From Flavobacteriales bacterium (GTDB lineage: Bacteria; Bacteroidota; Bacteroidia; Flavobacteriales_D; Sanyastnellaceae): DNA of 58,777 bases. A model generated the notes under the pieces. The model was not told where the DNA came from. It saw only the letters and a program-made list of their open reading frames with translations, and ran no database searches. Both the position numbers and the translations under genes were made by a program. Each line of letters opens with the position of its first letter. The stretch's first letter is position 1. Location of the stretch: NCBI GenBank assembly GCA_947466425.1, contig CANIBZ010000013.1:1-58777 (forward strand). Reading direction: 5' to 3'. Positions 36,929 to 44,022 of this stretch are shown here, piece by piece.

Positions 36929-37502
36929 TCAAGTAACCGGAAAAGCAATTATTTTCTCTGCTCCAAGTGGCGCGGGTAAAACAACGCTTGTCCGATACTT
37001 ACTCTCAGAGCCCGCGCTCATGCTAGCGTTCAGCGTTAGCGCCACTTCACGTGAACGACGCGGAACAGAAGTAGACGGAAAAGATTATCACTTTTTATCG
37101 AACGAAGAATTTCAAAATAAAGTAGACAACAACGAATTCGTAGAGTGGGAAGAAGTCTATGCCGGAACCAAATACGGAACACTCAAAAGCGAAGTGGAAC
37201 GCATTTGGAAAAGCGGAAAACATGTCATCTTCGATGTTGATGTCATAGGCGGACTTCACCTCAAAGAAATATTCCATCACCGTGCATTAGCTGTCTTTGT
37301 TCAGCCTCCGAGTGTGGAAGCGTTGATGGACCGATTGAAAAACAGATCAACCGAATCGGAAGAAAAAATTCAGCAGCGTGTTTCGAAAGCTGGATTGGAA
37401 TTAACCTACGCCGATAAGTTCGATGTGCGCTTGGTGAACGATAATTTAGATGTTGCGAAAGCGGAGGCACTGAAGTTGGTGAACGATTTCCTTGCTGAAT
37501 GA
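36918..37502 (+). CDS. gmk: Guanylate kinase
   Basis: At 194 residues it matches the family length. The P-loop is IIFSAPSGAGKTTLVRYLL (residues ~11-29). The GMP-binding segment is SVSATSRERRGTEVDGKDYHF, and the lid region ends RVSKAGLEL. It phosphorylates GMP to GDP. It overlaps yicC by 11 bp and nadD by 4 bp (ATGA), so the three are translated as one unit. Confidence 0.97.
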   Translation: MFSSQVTGKAIIFSAPSGAGKTTLVRYLLSEPALMLAFSVSATSRERRGTEVDGKDYHFLSNEEFQNKVDNNEFVEWEEVYAGTKYGTLKSEVERIWKSGKHVIFDVDVIGGLHLKEIFHHRALAVFVQPPSVEALMDRLKNRSTESEEKIQQRVSKAGLELTYADKFDVRLVNDNLDVAKAEALKLVNDFLAE

Positions 37503-38083
37503 ACATCGCACTCCTATTTGGTTCCTTCAATCCCGTTCACAACGGACATCTCGCCATGGCGCATGCAGCGCTTCAATCGAACACATGCGACGAAGTCTGG
37601 TTCGTGGTGAGTCCGCACAATCCTTTGAAGTCGCTGAACACATTAGCTTCTGCCAACGATCGAGCGCACATGGTTTCACTGGCTCTTCAAAACGAAAGCA
37701 AGATTAAAATCTGTACGATTGAATTCAACATGCCCACGCCTTCGTATACGATTCATACCATTAACAAATTGAAAGAAGAATACCCTTCCTTCAACTTTCA
37801 CCTCCTCTGCGGAACCGATGTGGTGAACTCGCTTCCAGCTTGGTATAAGTTTAAAGAGTTGATTCAAGGAGTGAAATTCTTGGTTTGTTCACGCGAGATT
37901 GAAAATCAATTTGCAAGTCATTCGCTCGTTCAAGATTACCCGGAACAGTTTGAGTTTATTGCTTTTGAAGCGAAGGATATTTCTTCAACGAATATTCGAA
38001 AAATTCTTGCCGATTCAGGAAAGTCTGATGATCTTTCAGAATCCGTTAATCAATTTATTTTTGAAAACAAATTGTATCAATAA
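37499..38083 (+). CDS. nadD: Nicotinate-nucleotide adenylyltransferase
   Basis: The 194-residue protein carries the nucleotidyltransferase signature MNIALLFGSFNPVHNGHLAM with the (H/T)xGH motif as HNGH. FVVSPHNPLKS and HLLCGTDVVNSLPAW follow, then the second signature DISSTNIRKIL (ISSTxIR). It makes deamido-NAD from nicotinate mononucleotide in NAD synthesis. It starts within the gmk stop. Its end overlaps the probable start of the methyltransferase gene. Confidence 0.97.
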   Translation: MNIALLFGSFNPVHNGHLAMAHAALQSNTCDEVWFVVSPHNPLKSLNTLASANDRAHMVSLALQNESKIKICTIEFNMPTPSYTIHTINKLKEEYPSFNFHLLCGTDVVNSLPAWYKFKELIQGVKFLVCSREIENQFASHSLVQDYPEQFEFIAFEAKDISSTNIRKILADSGKSDDLSESVNQFIFENKLYQ

Positions 38084-38639
38084 TTTCATAGGGGCGAATG
38101 ATTATTCCGATTACCAGATAGGGTCGAATAATTATTCGACCCGATTTCAAAATCATTCGACCCGATTTCAAATCAGCCATCATTTCAAAATCGGTTTTCT
38201 ACATTTATTTTCCGACGGAACAAACATCACACGTATTGATTTTGCTGATGAAGAATTGAAGGAACAACATTCGTGTGAAATCTTGGAAACCGCCAAGAAT
38301 CAATTACACGAATACTTCGCGAAGACCCGTCAAACCTTCGATCTACCATTACTTCCTTCCGGAACTGAATTCCAGAAAAAGATTTGGGACATTCTACTTC
38401 AAATTGAATTTTCAGAAACAAAAAGCTACGAATGGGTTTCCCTTCAATATGGAAATAAAAAAGCCATTCGTGCAGTTGGACAAGCGGTAGGTAAAAATCC
38501 AATTGCGATTATTGTTCCTTGTCATAGGGTTATTGGTAAGAACGGAACGCTTACGGGGTTTGCCGGTGGCATTCCGCGGAAGCATCAACTTCTGGCAGGC
38601 GAGGCGAACAATGGGTTTTTGGAATTGAGCTTTGAATAA
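38028..38639 (+). CDS. Methylated-DNA--protein-cysteine methyltransferase (start uncertain)
   Basis: The C-terminal half is clear: SGTEFQKKIWDILLQIEFSE, the active-site PCHRVIGKNGTLTGFAGG and a late RKHQLLAGE. This enzyme removes O6-alkyl groups from guanine onto its own Cys. The problem is the N-terminus. Recognisable homology starts around FLHLFSDGTNITRID (codon ~38200). Between there and nadD no ATG, GTG or TTG is in frame in a stretch occupied by palindromes and tandem repeats (38121-38174). ATG at 38028, inside nadD, is the nearest usual start and would add ~55 unrelated residues. Either a rare start is used or the repeat has replaced the original start. It overlaps rfbD by 55 bp, tail to tail. 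Confidence 0.78.
   Translation: MIFQNPLINLFLKTNCINNFIGANDYSDYQIGSNNYSTRFQNHSTRFQISHHFKIGFLHLFSDGTNITRIDFADEELKEQHSCEILETAKNQLHEYFAKTRQTFDLPLLPSGTEFQKKIWDILLQIEFSETKSYEWVSLQYGNKKAIRAVGQAVGKNPIAIIVPCHRVIGKNGTLTGFAGGIPRKHQLLAGEANNGFLELSFE
38121..38174. repeat. Perfect 22-nt palindrome plus 20-21-nt tandem repeat before the methyltransferase
   Basis: GGGTCGAATAA/TTATTCGACCC (38121-38142) is a perfect palindrome. Its right part runs into two tandem copies of ATTCGACCCGATTTCAAA(A)TC (38134-38154 and 38155-38174). A diverged forerunner, GGGGCGAATGATTATTCCG, lies at 38092-38110. There is no T-run after the palindrome, so it is not a plain terminator. Confidence 0.8.
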
Positions 38640-39418
38640 GCAGGCCGCTTCGCAGCCGTAGGATACTCGCTTGTAGGAATCGGAATTATCGTATTCGAAA
38701 AACCATATTCATTCTTAATTCGAACCGCAAAGTCATACCACGAAATAACTTCGTTTCCAGTGAAATGAAACAGACCGAACGTCCATTCGGTTTGTTCGTT
38801 TAAGCAGTTTATAATGTATGCTGAAACTGAATTCGCGACGTCGGAAGCGTTTGTTGGACAGCCCACTTGATCATTAACTACACGAAGTTCACGCATTGGA
38901 TCGGAAGCCATGGCGTTCTTCATGGTTAAGTAAAAATTCTTTCCGTAGTTGGAATACAACCAACTTAAACGAATGACAATGCCAGTCTCACATTCCAACA
39001 CCGCTAACTCCCCTTCGCGTTTGGTTCTTCCGTAAAAACCCAAAGGATTGCATTCATCGTCTTCGGTGTAGGGAGAATTCTTTTCCCCATTGAAAACATA
39101 GTCGGTTGAAAAATGAATCAGCGCAATGTCGTGCAACGAACAGAAATCGGCCAACTCACCCACTGCTTCGGCATTCACGCGGTGCGCAAGCTCCTCTTCC
39201 GATTCGGCTTTGTCTACTCCAGTGTAAGCCACGGTATTGATAATCACATCTGGAATTTCATTCAACTCAGAAAGCTGTTCAAACAGAGCGTTTTCGAAAT
39301 CTATTTCATCGCGACCGAAGAAGCGAATGCTTGCTGATGTTTCTTCCTTAAACGAATCGGCAAAGCATTGTGCCAGCTGACCCGTTTTTCCCAATATCCA
39401 TATAGATGCGTTACTCAT
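38585..39418 (-). CDS. rfbD: dTDP-4-dehydrorhamnose reductase
   Basis: The 277-residue SDR-type protein has the nucleotide-binding ILGKTGQLAQCFADSF and PDVIINTVAYTGVDKAESEE. The catalytic pair is FSTDYVFNGEKN (Thr/Asp strand) and YGRTKREGE (YxxxK). C-terminal NDQVGCPTNASDVA is typical of RfbD/RmlD. It performs the last step of dTDP-L-rhamnose synthesis for surface glycans. No rmlABC genes are in the window. A -7-like TAACTTCG sits at 39425-39432, 6 bases before the start. Confidence 0.93.
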   Translation of the reverse strand: MSNASIWILGKTGQLAQCFADSFKEETSASIRFFGRDEIDFENALFEQLSELNEIPDVIINTVAYTGVDKAESEEELAHRVNAEAVGELADFCSLHDIALIHFSTDYVFNGEKNSPYTEDDECNPLGFYGRTKREGELAVLECETGIVIRLSWLYSNYGKNFYLTMKNAMASDPMRELRVVNDQVGCPTNASDVANSVSAYIINCLNEQTEWTFGLFHFTGNEVISWYDFAVRIKNEYGFSNTIIPIPTSEYPTAAKRPAYSKLNSKNPLFASPARS

Positions 39419-39440
39419 GTTTCGCGAAGTTAAAAGGACT

Positions 39441-39448
39441 TAACTTTG
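39441..39448 (+). promoter_or_regulatory. -7 promoter element of the outer-membrane barrel gene
   Basis: TAACTTTG, an exact TAnnTTTG. The transcript would start near 39455, which allows either the ATG at 39463 or the preferred one at 39487. Confidence 0.5.
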
Positions 39449-39486
39449 TTTGGGTATAACTTTTGAAAGGCTTCAAAAAAAATAAC

Positions 39487-40212
39487 ATGAAAAAGCTCCT
39501 CCTGTTTTCCTTTGTGCTGATATCACTCTCAACTTTTGCGCAAGAAAAAAGCTATTCAAATCGCAATCCACGTCACGCTACTGTTGGATTCGGAGCGCAA
39601 TTCGTTCAGCCCACCGGAGAGTATGCCGATCGCTACACAGGCCACCCGATAGGACTTTCAGGAACTTTCTCTCATCCGATTAAACAATCGCCTTTCGATT
39701 GGGGATTTCAATTCTCGTGGAATCAAATGGGCGCTTTAGACCAAGATATTTCCGTTTACGGCGGATTGAATACTGCGGGAGATTCCATCTTCAACAACGG
39801 TACTTATCGTGTTAGGCACAACAACTACCGCTACCAAGGATTGCTTCGCCTTCGTCCATTTAACGGATTCTTTCAACCCTACGCTGAAGGACTTGCTGGA
39901 GTTGAAACCTTCCTCACAAAAACCGACCTTTCTGTTCAAAACAGCGGGGGATTTTCTTCAGTTGAAAATGCTAAAGTGCAACAAAGCAGCACTTCCATGC
40001 TTTACGGATATGCCCTCGGATTGCGCTTTAGAACAAAAAATGCTAAACACATGTGGTTCGACCTTCGCTACGAAAACATTCAAGGCGGTAAAGCCCAATA
40101 CGTCATTCCAGAGACTGTAACGATTCAGAACAACACCGATCTAGTATACACAACAGGCACCACAAAAACCAATCGCCAAATCATCCAATTCGGTCTCACC
40201 TTCGGTTTTTAG
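39487..40212 (+). CDS. Outer-membrane beta-barrel protein (about 241 aa)
   Basis: ATG at 39487 begins a clean signal peptide (MKKLLLFSFVLISLSTFAQ); an upstream ATG at 39463 would add eight residues. The mature part is built of alternating strands (HATVGFGAQFVQPTGEY, LRLRPFNGFFQPYAEGLAGV, HMWFDLRYENIQGG) and ends IIQFGLTFGF with the terminal Phe of barrels. The size suits an 8-10-strand OmpW/OmpA-like barrel. No specific family is recognised. It overlaps the ABC permease gene by 4 bp tail to tail. Confidence 0.75.
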   Translation: MKKLLLFSFVLISLSTFAQEKSYSNRNPRHATVGFGAQFVQPTGEYADRYTGHPIGLSGTFSHPIKQSPFDWGFQFSWNQMGALDQDISVYGGLNTAGDSIFNNGTYRVRHNNYRYQGLLRLRPFNGFFQPYAEGLAGVETFLTKTDLSVQNSGGFSSVENAKVQQSSTSMLYGYALGLRFRTKNAKHMWFDLRYENIQGGKAQYVIPETVTIQNNTDLVYTTGTTKTNRQIIQFGLTFGF

Positions 40213-41459
40213 CCCGCCGATCGAATGGCATCTACGGGTTTTAGATTCGCTGCTCTTAAAGCAGGAATGAACCCAGCTACTATTCCTACTACCAACGATA
40301 CCGTGATACCTAATATGATTCGACTGAAAGGAAGGAAGAAATGAAAATCTGTGACACCGTTTAACAACGAGAGCACGCCCCAAACCAAGAGCAATCCCAT
40401 TATTCCTCCGACAAGACAAAGGAGCATCGATTCAAAAAGAAATTGAGATAAAATGAAATATCGTTTTGCTCCCAGTGCTTTTTGAATACCAATGATATTC
40501 GTGCGTTCTTTTACCGAGACAAACATGATGTTTGCAATGCTGAATGCGCCGACCAAAATCGCGAAGATTCCTATGAACATTCCTGCAACGTTGAAAACGC
40601 CCACAATACTGTTCACCATGTCACTTATCATGCTTGAATCTATCACACTGAAGTCGTTGTCTTCGGTCGGACGAATACCACGAATGCCTCTGAAGACAGA
40701 CATTACATCTCCTTTCAACACATCTACATCAACATCTTTCTTCGCTTTAATAAGAAGCGTAACATCGTCCACATCACTCACAAAACGCTGCGCATATTCG
40801 TAAGGCACATACACTGAAAGATCACGCTCCCCACCGAACAATGAAGAACCTTCCTTCGCCATAACTCCGATCACTTCAGCTTTTTGTCCTTGAATTTTTA
40901 TGTCTTTTCCAACAGGATATTCCGCACCGAACAATTGTTCGGCTAGCGAGTATCCGATAAGCGCAACAGGCCTTCCGCCCTCGCATTCCATTTGCGAAAA
41001 GTATCGGCCCTTTTCAATTTTTAAATCTATGGCGCTAATGTAGTCGTATCCCACTCCCAGAAAACCGACGCCTTTCAACGAGTTGTTTTGATGCTCAATA
41101 GTTTTCGAAGCGCGCACTTGAATAGTAGCAACGGAAAAAGTATTAATCTCTGCTTTCAATAGATCAAGATCTTCTCTGCTCGGTTGTCTGCGTTGCCAGT
41201 ACTTCCACCACTCATATTCCCCACCTTGCTTCTCGGGACCCATAGGCCACTTCTGAATGAACAACAAATCGGAACCCATAACAGAGAGTCCTTCTTTCAT
41301 ATCGGCCTCCATGCTGTCGACAATACTTAGCACAAAAATGATCGAGAAAATTCCAATCGTCACTCCGAACAACGAAAGTACCGTCCGCAGTTTGTTCACT
41401 ACGAGCGATTGTGTTGCAAAAGCGAACGCTTCTTTGAGTTGAAGCAGAAGGAATTTCAT
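40209..41459 (-). CDS. MacB/FtsX-type ABC transporter permease
   Basis: ATG at 41459 gives 416 residues starting MKFLLLQLKEAFAFATQSL; the frame extends 33 bases upstream, but this start fits the family. One N-terminal transmembrane helix (LSLFGVTIGIFSIIFVLSIV, ~30-50) precedes a large MacB periplasmic domain (~55-275). Three C-terminal helices follow (FIGIFAILVGAFSIANIMFV, LVGGIMGLLLVWGVLSLLNG, ILGITVSLVVGIVAGFIPA). The ending LRAANLKPVDAIRSAG is the usual MacB/LolC signature. Such permeases export peptides, lipids or antibiotics with an ATPase that is not in this window. Confidence 0.92.
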   Translation of the reverse strand: MKFLLLQLKEAFAFATQSLVVNKLRTVLSLFGVTIGIFSIIFVLSIVDSMEADMKEGLSVMGSDLLFIQKWPMGPEKQGGEYEWWKYWQRRQPSREDLDLLKAEINTFSVATIQVRASKTIEHQNNSLKGVGFLGVGYDYISAIDLKIEKGRYFSQMECEGGRPVALIGYSLAEQLFGAEYPVGKDIKIQGQKAEVIGVMAKEGSSLFGGERDLSVYVPYEYAQRFVSDVDDVTLLIKAKKDVDVDVLKGDVMSVFRGIRGIRPTEDNDFSVIDSSMISDMVNSIVGVFNVAGMFIGIFAILVGAFSIANIMFVSVKERTNIIGIQKALGAKRYFILSQFLFESMLLCLVGGIMGLLLVWGVLSLLNGVTDFHFFLPFSRIILGITVSLVVGIVAGFIPALRAANLKPVDAIRSAG

Positions 41460-41493
41460 AACGTAAAGGTAGTGCGCGAGAAAACGAAACACT

Positions 41494-41501
41494 TAAATTT
41501 G
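41494..41501 (+). promoter_or_regulatory. -7 promoter element of the PqqD-like/HprK-like pair
   Basis: TAAATTTG, an exact TAnnTTTG, 17 bases before the ATG at 41519. It serves the two-gene unit. Confidence 0.5.
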
Positions 41502-41518
41502 TTGAAATTCAAAATGAA

Positions 41519-41800
41519 ATGAACATTAACGAAATAGCAGCTGCCAAATCAAATTTCGTAGCGCGTGCAGTAGATGAAGAATTGGTCTTGGTTCCTTTGC
41601 GCAACAACGTAGCCGATATGACTGAAATTTTCAATTTGAATGAAGTCGGTCATTTCATTTGGAATGAAATTCAGGAGGGAGCTACAATAGAATCTTTGAC
41701 TGAAAAAATCGTTTCAGAATACGAAGTTGAATCAGATGTTGCACGTGAAGACCTTGAAGCGTTTTTACAGGATCTTTCTAATTTCATTTTGAACGACTGA
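41519..41800 (+). CDS. PqqD-family RiPP-recognition-element protein
   Basis: The 93-residue protein matches PqqD in length and pattern: FVARAVDEELVLVPL, then the hallmark FNLNEVGHFIWNEIQEGATIE (Asn-x-x-Gly/Ala-x-x-Ile-Trp-x-x-x-x-Gly) and YEVESDVAREDLEAFLQDL. PqqD-like domains bind leader peptides of ribosomally made, modified peptides (PQQ, lasso peptides, sactipeptides) and hand them to a maturation enzyme. Here the only partner is the HprK-like kinase gene 2 bases downstream. No radical-SAM, cyclase or obvious precursor gene is adjacent, so the substrate is unknown. Confidence 0.87.
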   Translation: MNINEIAAAKSNFVARAVDEELVLVPLRNNVADMTEIFNLNEVGHFIWNEIQEGATIESLTEKIVSEYEVESDVAREDLEAFLQDLSNFILND

Positions 41801-41802
41801 GT

Positions 41803-42690
41803 ATGAAGCAGAATTTTGTTTTAACTGTTGCAGACTATTTCGTGAAGATTTCTTCCGATGAAAATCACCCCATATTTTTTGAAGAAGGATATTCGAATTT
41901 TCTTCAATTGGAAGAAGTAGAAAAATACGATGCAACTGTTGTCTGTCACGCTGGCTTACCAGAAGAATCAAGCTTCGCAGGAGAAGTCATTTTCGACGCG
42001 GTGCTCGATAAACAAAGACTTTGGCAAGTCGTGCGGACTAAAACAGAAAGAGCATTCATCGTTTTCAATCCGAATAAAATTGAAGAGATACAGCAAGTCG
42101 CTTTCTTGAATGACGAATCAACAGAATGGCATGTCTATTCAAATGTGTTGAAACAAAACTACGACTCGTTTATCTCTCCACTTTCTTATCCGTTTGGCGC
42201 GCTTATTCTGTATTATTTAACCTTGAACAGCAACGCCTTCATGATTCACGCATCGGGTGTTTGGGACGGAGAAACGGGTAGGATTTTCAGTGGGTTTTCT
42301 GGTATAGGGAAAAGCACCATGGCAAAGATTTGGGAAGAAGAAGGCGCCCACATTGTAAACGACGATAGACTAATTGTAAGAGAGGTTAATGGCGAATACT
42401 GCATGTACAATACTCCTATGCCTTACACCGATTTAAATAAGCAAGCGCAAGTTTCTAAATTCTATTTTCCCTTTCACGCGAAAAAGAATTCCGCAGAGAA
42501 GCTTTCCGGGGCGCAAGGACTCACGCAGCTTATGGCCTTTTGCTTTCAGCACAACTACGATAAAAGATATACTGAGCATTTGATCACTCAATTGGAAGGG
42601 ATAATCCAACACACTAGCTCATACAAATTAGGTGTTGTTCCAACACCTTCAATTATCGACTTCATTCGCAGCCTTGAATTCAAAGGATGA
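41803..42690 (+). CDS. HprK-related P-loop kinase-like protein
   Basis: The 295-residue protein has a Walker A in IFSGFSGIGKSTMAKIWEEE (~160-179). It is followed by the HprK-style AHIVNDDRLIVREV, whose Asp pair resembles the catalytic/Mg site, and MHASG-like FMIHASGVW just before the P-loop. The N-terminal half (1-140) has no recognised domain. HprK-like kinases of this kind occur next to PqqD-like proteins in lasso-peptide-type clusters, where some phosphorylate the precursor's C-terminus. Cotranscription with the PqqD-like gene supports a shared peptide or protein substrate, but this is inference. Its tail overlaps the CPBP protease gene by 42 bp. Confidence 0.82.
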   Translation: MKQNFVLTVADYFVKISSDENHPIFFEEGYSNFLQLEEVEKYDATVVCHAGLPEESSFAGEVIFDAVLDKQRLWQVVRTKTERAFIVFNPNKIEEIQQVAFLNDESTEWHVYSNVLKQNYDSFISPLSYPFGALILYYLTLNSNAFMIHASGVWDGETGRIFSGFSGIGKSTMAKIWEEEGAHIVNDDRLIVREVNGEYCMYNTPMPYTDLNKQAQVSKFYFPFHAKKNSAEKLSGAQGLTQLMAFCFQHNYDKRYTEHLITQLEGIIQHTSSYKLGVVPTPSIIDFIRSLEFKG

Positions 42691-43566
42691 CACCTGGTTA
42701 ACGGCGCCTTGACTTTTAACAACTCTCCCCTTCCCCCAAACCCAAATGCTAATGGCCAACCACAAACTCACCGCTGGGAAAAACCATCCGTTGATAAGGT
42801 GCATGAAGAGCTTTCCGGCATAAGGAAAAATCGTAAGTCCAAGACTAAACGCGTTGAACGAAAGGTGCATCAACACCGCTGTCCAAATACTTCCAGAATA
42901 CAAAACGAAATAACCCATTAAAGCACCGAGTAACATTCGCGGCAGGAAACCCGCGACGTGAAAATGAATGGCGGCAAATAAGATTGCCGATATCCAAACC
43001 GCCCAGTGCTTCGAGTTAGTCCAGTTCTTCAAAACACCCTGAATAAGTCCGCGGAACATGAGCTCTTCCGTTAAGGGAGCAATGATGACAGTTGACAAGA
43101 TCACCAATAACGGATACACCTTCGACAAGTTACCCAACTGCTGGTAAAACGCATTACTGTCGTCCTCCATGGCGTTCTCTAACATCCAAGAAGGCAAGAG
43201 CGATTCAACCTTCGCTGAAAAATAATAAATGAACGGAATACCTATGCCCATTACCACCAGTCCCAACAACGTTGCTCTTCCACCCTTCCAACGAAAGGAA
43301 GTCCACTCTACTTTCGTTAACCGCTTCTTCGCAATAACCAACGGCACAAACCCCACCCACAACTGAATGAGCGCATTCATGGTCAATACAAACAAAAAAA
43401 CCTGCTGATCAATTTTCGAATTCGCCAAAACAGCATTCACAGCCTCTTCACTTCCACAATACACATACAATCCCCCAATAAAGAACAACTGACCGAGCAT
43501 GTAAATGAAACCGAAGAGGGTTAGGGCGATGAGGGCTTGGTTTTTTGCGGAGAGGAAATTAAACAT
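42649..43566 (-). CDS. CPBP-family (CAAX/Abi-type) intramembrane metalloprotease
   Basis: ATG at 43566 (MFNFLSAKNQALIALTLFGF) is preferred; the longer frame runs into array C DNA. The 305-residue protein has about seven or eight hydrophobic helices and the CPBP motifs: APLTEELMFRGLIQGVL (EExxxR) and AAIHFHVAGFLPRMLLG (FxxxH), then LMHLSFNAFSL (HxxxN). These Glu and His residues form the active site in the Rce1-type fold. Substrates of bacterial CPBP proteases are mostly unknown; some act in bacteriocin self-immunity. It faces the HprK-like gene with a 42-bp overlap. Confidence 0.92.
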   Translation of the reverse strand: MFNFLSAKNQALIALTLFGFIYMLGQLFFIGGLYVYCGSEEAVNAVLANSKIDQQVFLFVLTMNALIQLWVGFVPLVIAKKRLTKVEWTSFRWKGGRATLLGLVVMGIGIPFIYYFSAKVESLLPSWMLENAMEDDSNAFYQQLGNLSKVYPLLVILSTVIIAPLTEELMFRGLIQGVLKNWTNSKHWAVWISAILFAAIHFHVAGFLPRMLLGALMGYFVLYSGSIWTAVLMHLSFNAFSLGLTIFPYAGKLFMHLINGWFFPAVSLWLAISIWVWGKGRVVKSQGAVNQVSSFEFKAANEVDN

Positions 43567-43619
43567 ACGACAAAGATAAGGTTCTTTTCTAGGTAAGAGA
43601 GGGGAAGAGAGGGGAAGAT

Positions 43620-43673
43620 GTGCGAAGCACGAATGTGGCAGAGCCACGAATGCCTTCGGCGAATGTCTTCGAC
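43620..43673. repeat. Hairpin-chain array C (linker GAAT)
   Basis: Four palindromes with 3-nt loops, GTGC-GAA-GCAC, GTGGC-AGA-GCCAC, GCC-TTC-GGC and GTC-TTC-GAC, joined by a constant GAAT. It lies about 55 bases upstream of the CPBP start. The purine-rich DNA between array and gene (43590-43617) holds a short direct repeat, AGAGGGGA. Confidence 0.82.
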
Positions 43674-43714
43674 GATTTCTGAAATTAAAATTGGAGCATG
43701 CCCCAATAGAAATA

Positions 43715-43884
43715 GAGCTCGTTTATCGAGCGACATTCGAAATGCCCCCGAGGAACTTCGTTGTTTGAACTTCGTTGTTCCTACTGCGTAATTCCTATTT
43801 CATAATTGGAACCCCTGGTTATTAAAATCAGATGTAATCTAAACTTTTATCCCCCAGCTTCACTGGGGGCATTTCGGATGTCGC
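43715..43884. repeat. Palindrome-bounded element, possible REP-like or small IS remnant
   Basis: GCGACATTCGAAATGCCCCC (43730-43749) recurs inverted at 43865-43884 with one mismatch, enclosing 115 bases with no gene. Each end carries a further hairpin: GCTCG-TTTAT-CGAGC (~43717-43731) on the left and CCCCCAG-CTTCA-CTGGGGG (~43851-43869) on the right. A 35-nt copy of the left end, one mismatch apart, lies at 58555-58589. The rest of 43567-44022 holds array C and a terminator and no gene. Confidence 0.78.
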
Positions 43885-43942
43885 CCTATGGGGCTCTTTG
43901 CAACTTCGGTGATTAACTTCTACGAAGGATGACGAACAAGTT

Positions 43943-43981
43943 GTAAAAAAGAAAAAGTCCCCGACCGTTGTCGAGGACTTT
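43943..43981 (-). terminator. Rho-independent terminator of the efflux operon
   Basis: The stem AAAGTCC-CCGAC / GTCG-AGGACTTT (43955-43981, one mismatch) around a CGTT loop is followed on the minus strand by TTTTTCTTTTTT. It sits about 40 bases after the RND gene stop. Confidence 0.85.
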
Positions 43982-44022
43982 CCCCTAAACCTTAACCAAA
44001 ACTCCTGAAGAACTTCAGGATA

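Noticed and set aside
38121-38142. Perfect palindrome as a terminator for yicC-gmk-nadD
   Set aside because: It lacks a T-run on either strand, and the methyltransferase frame continues through it.
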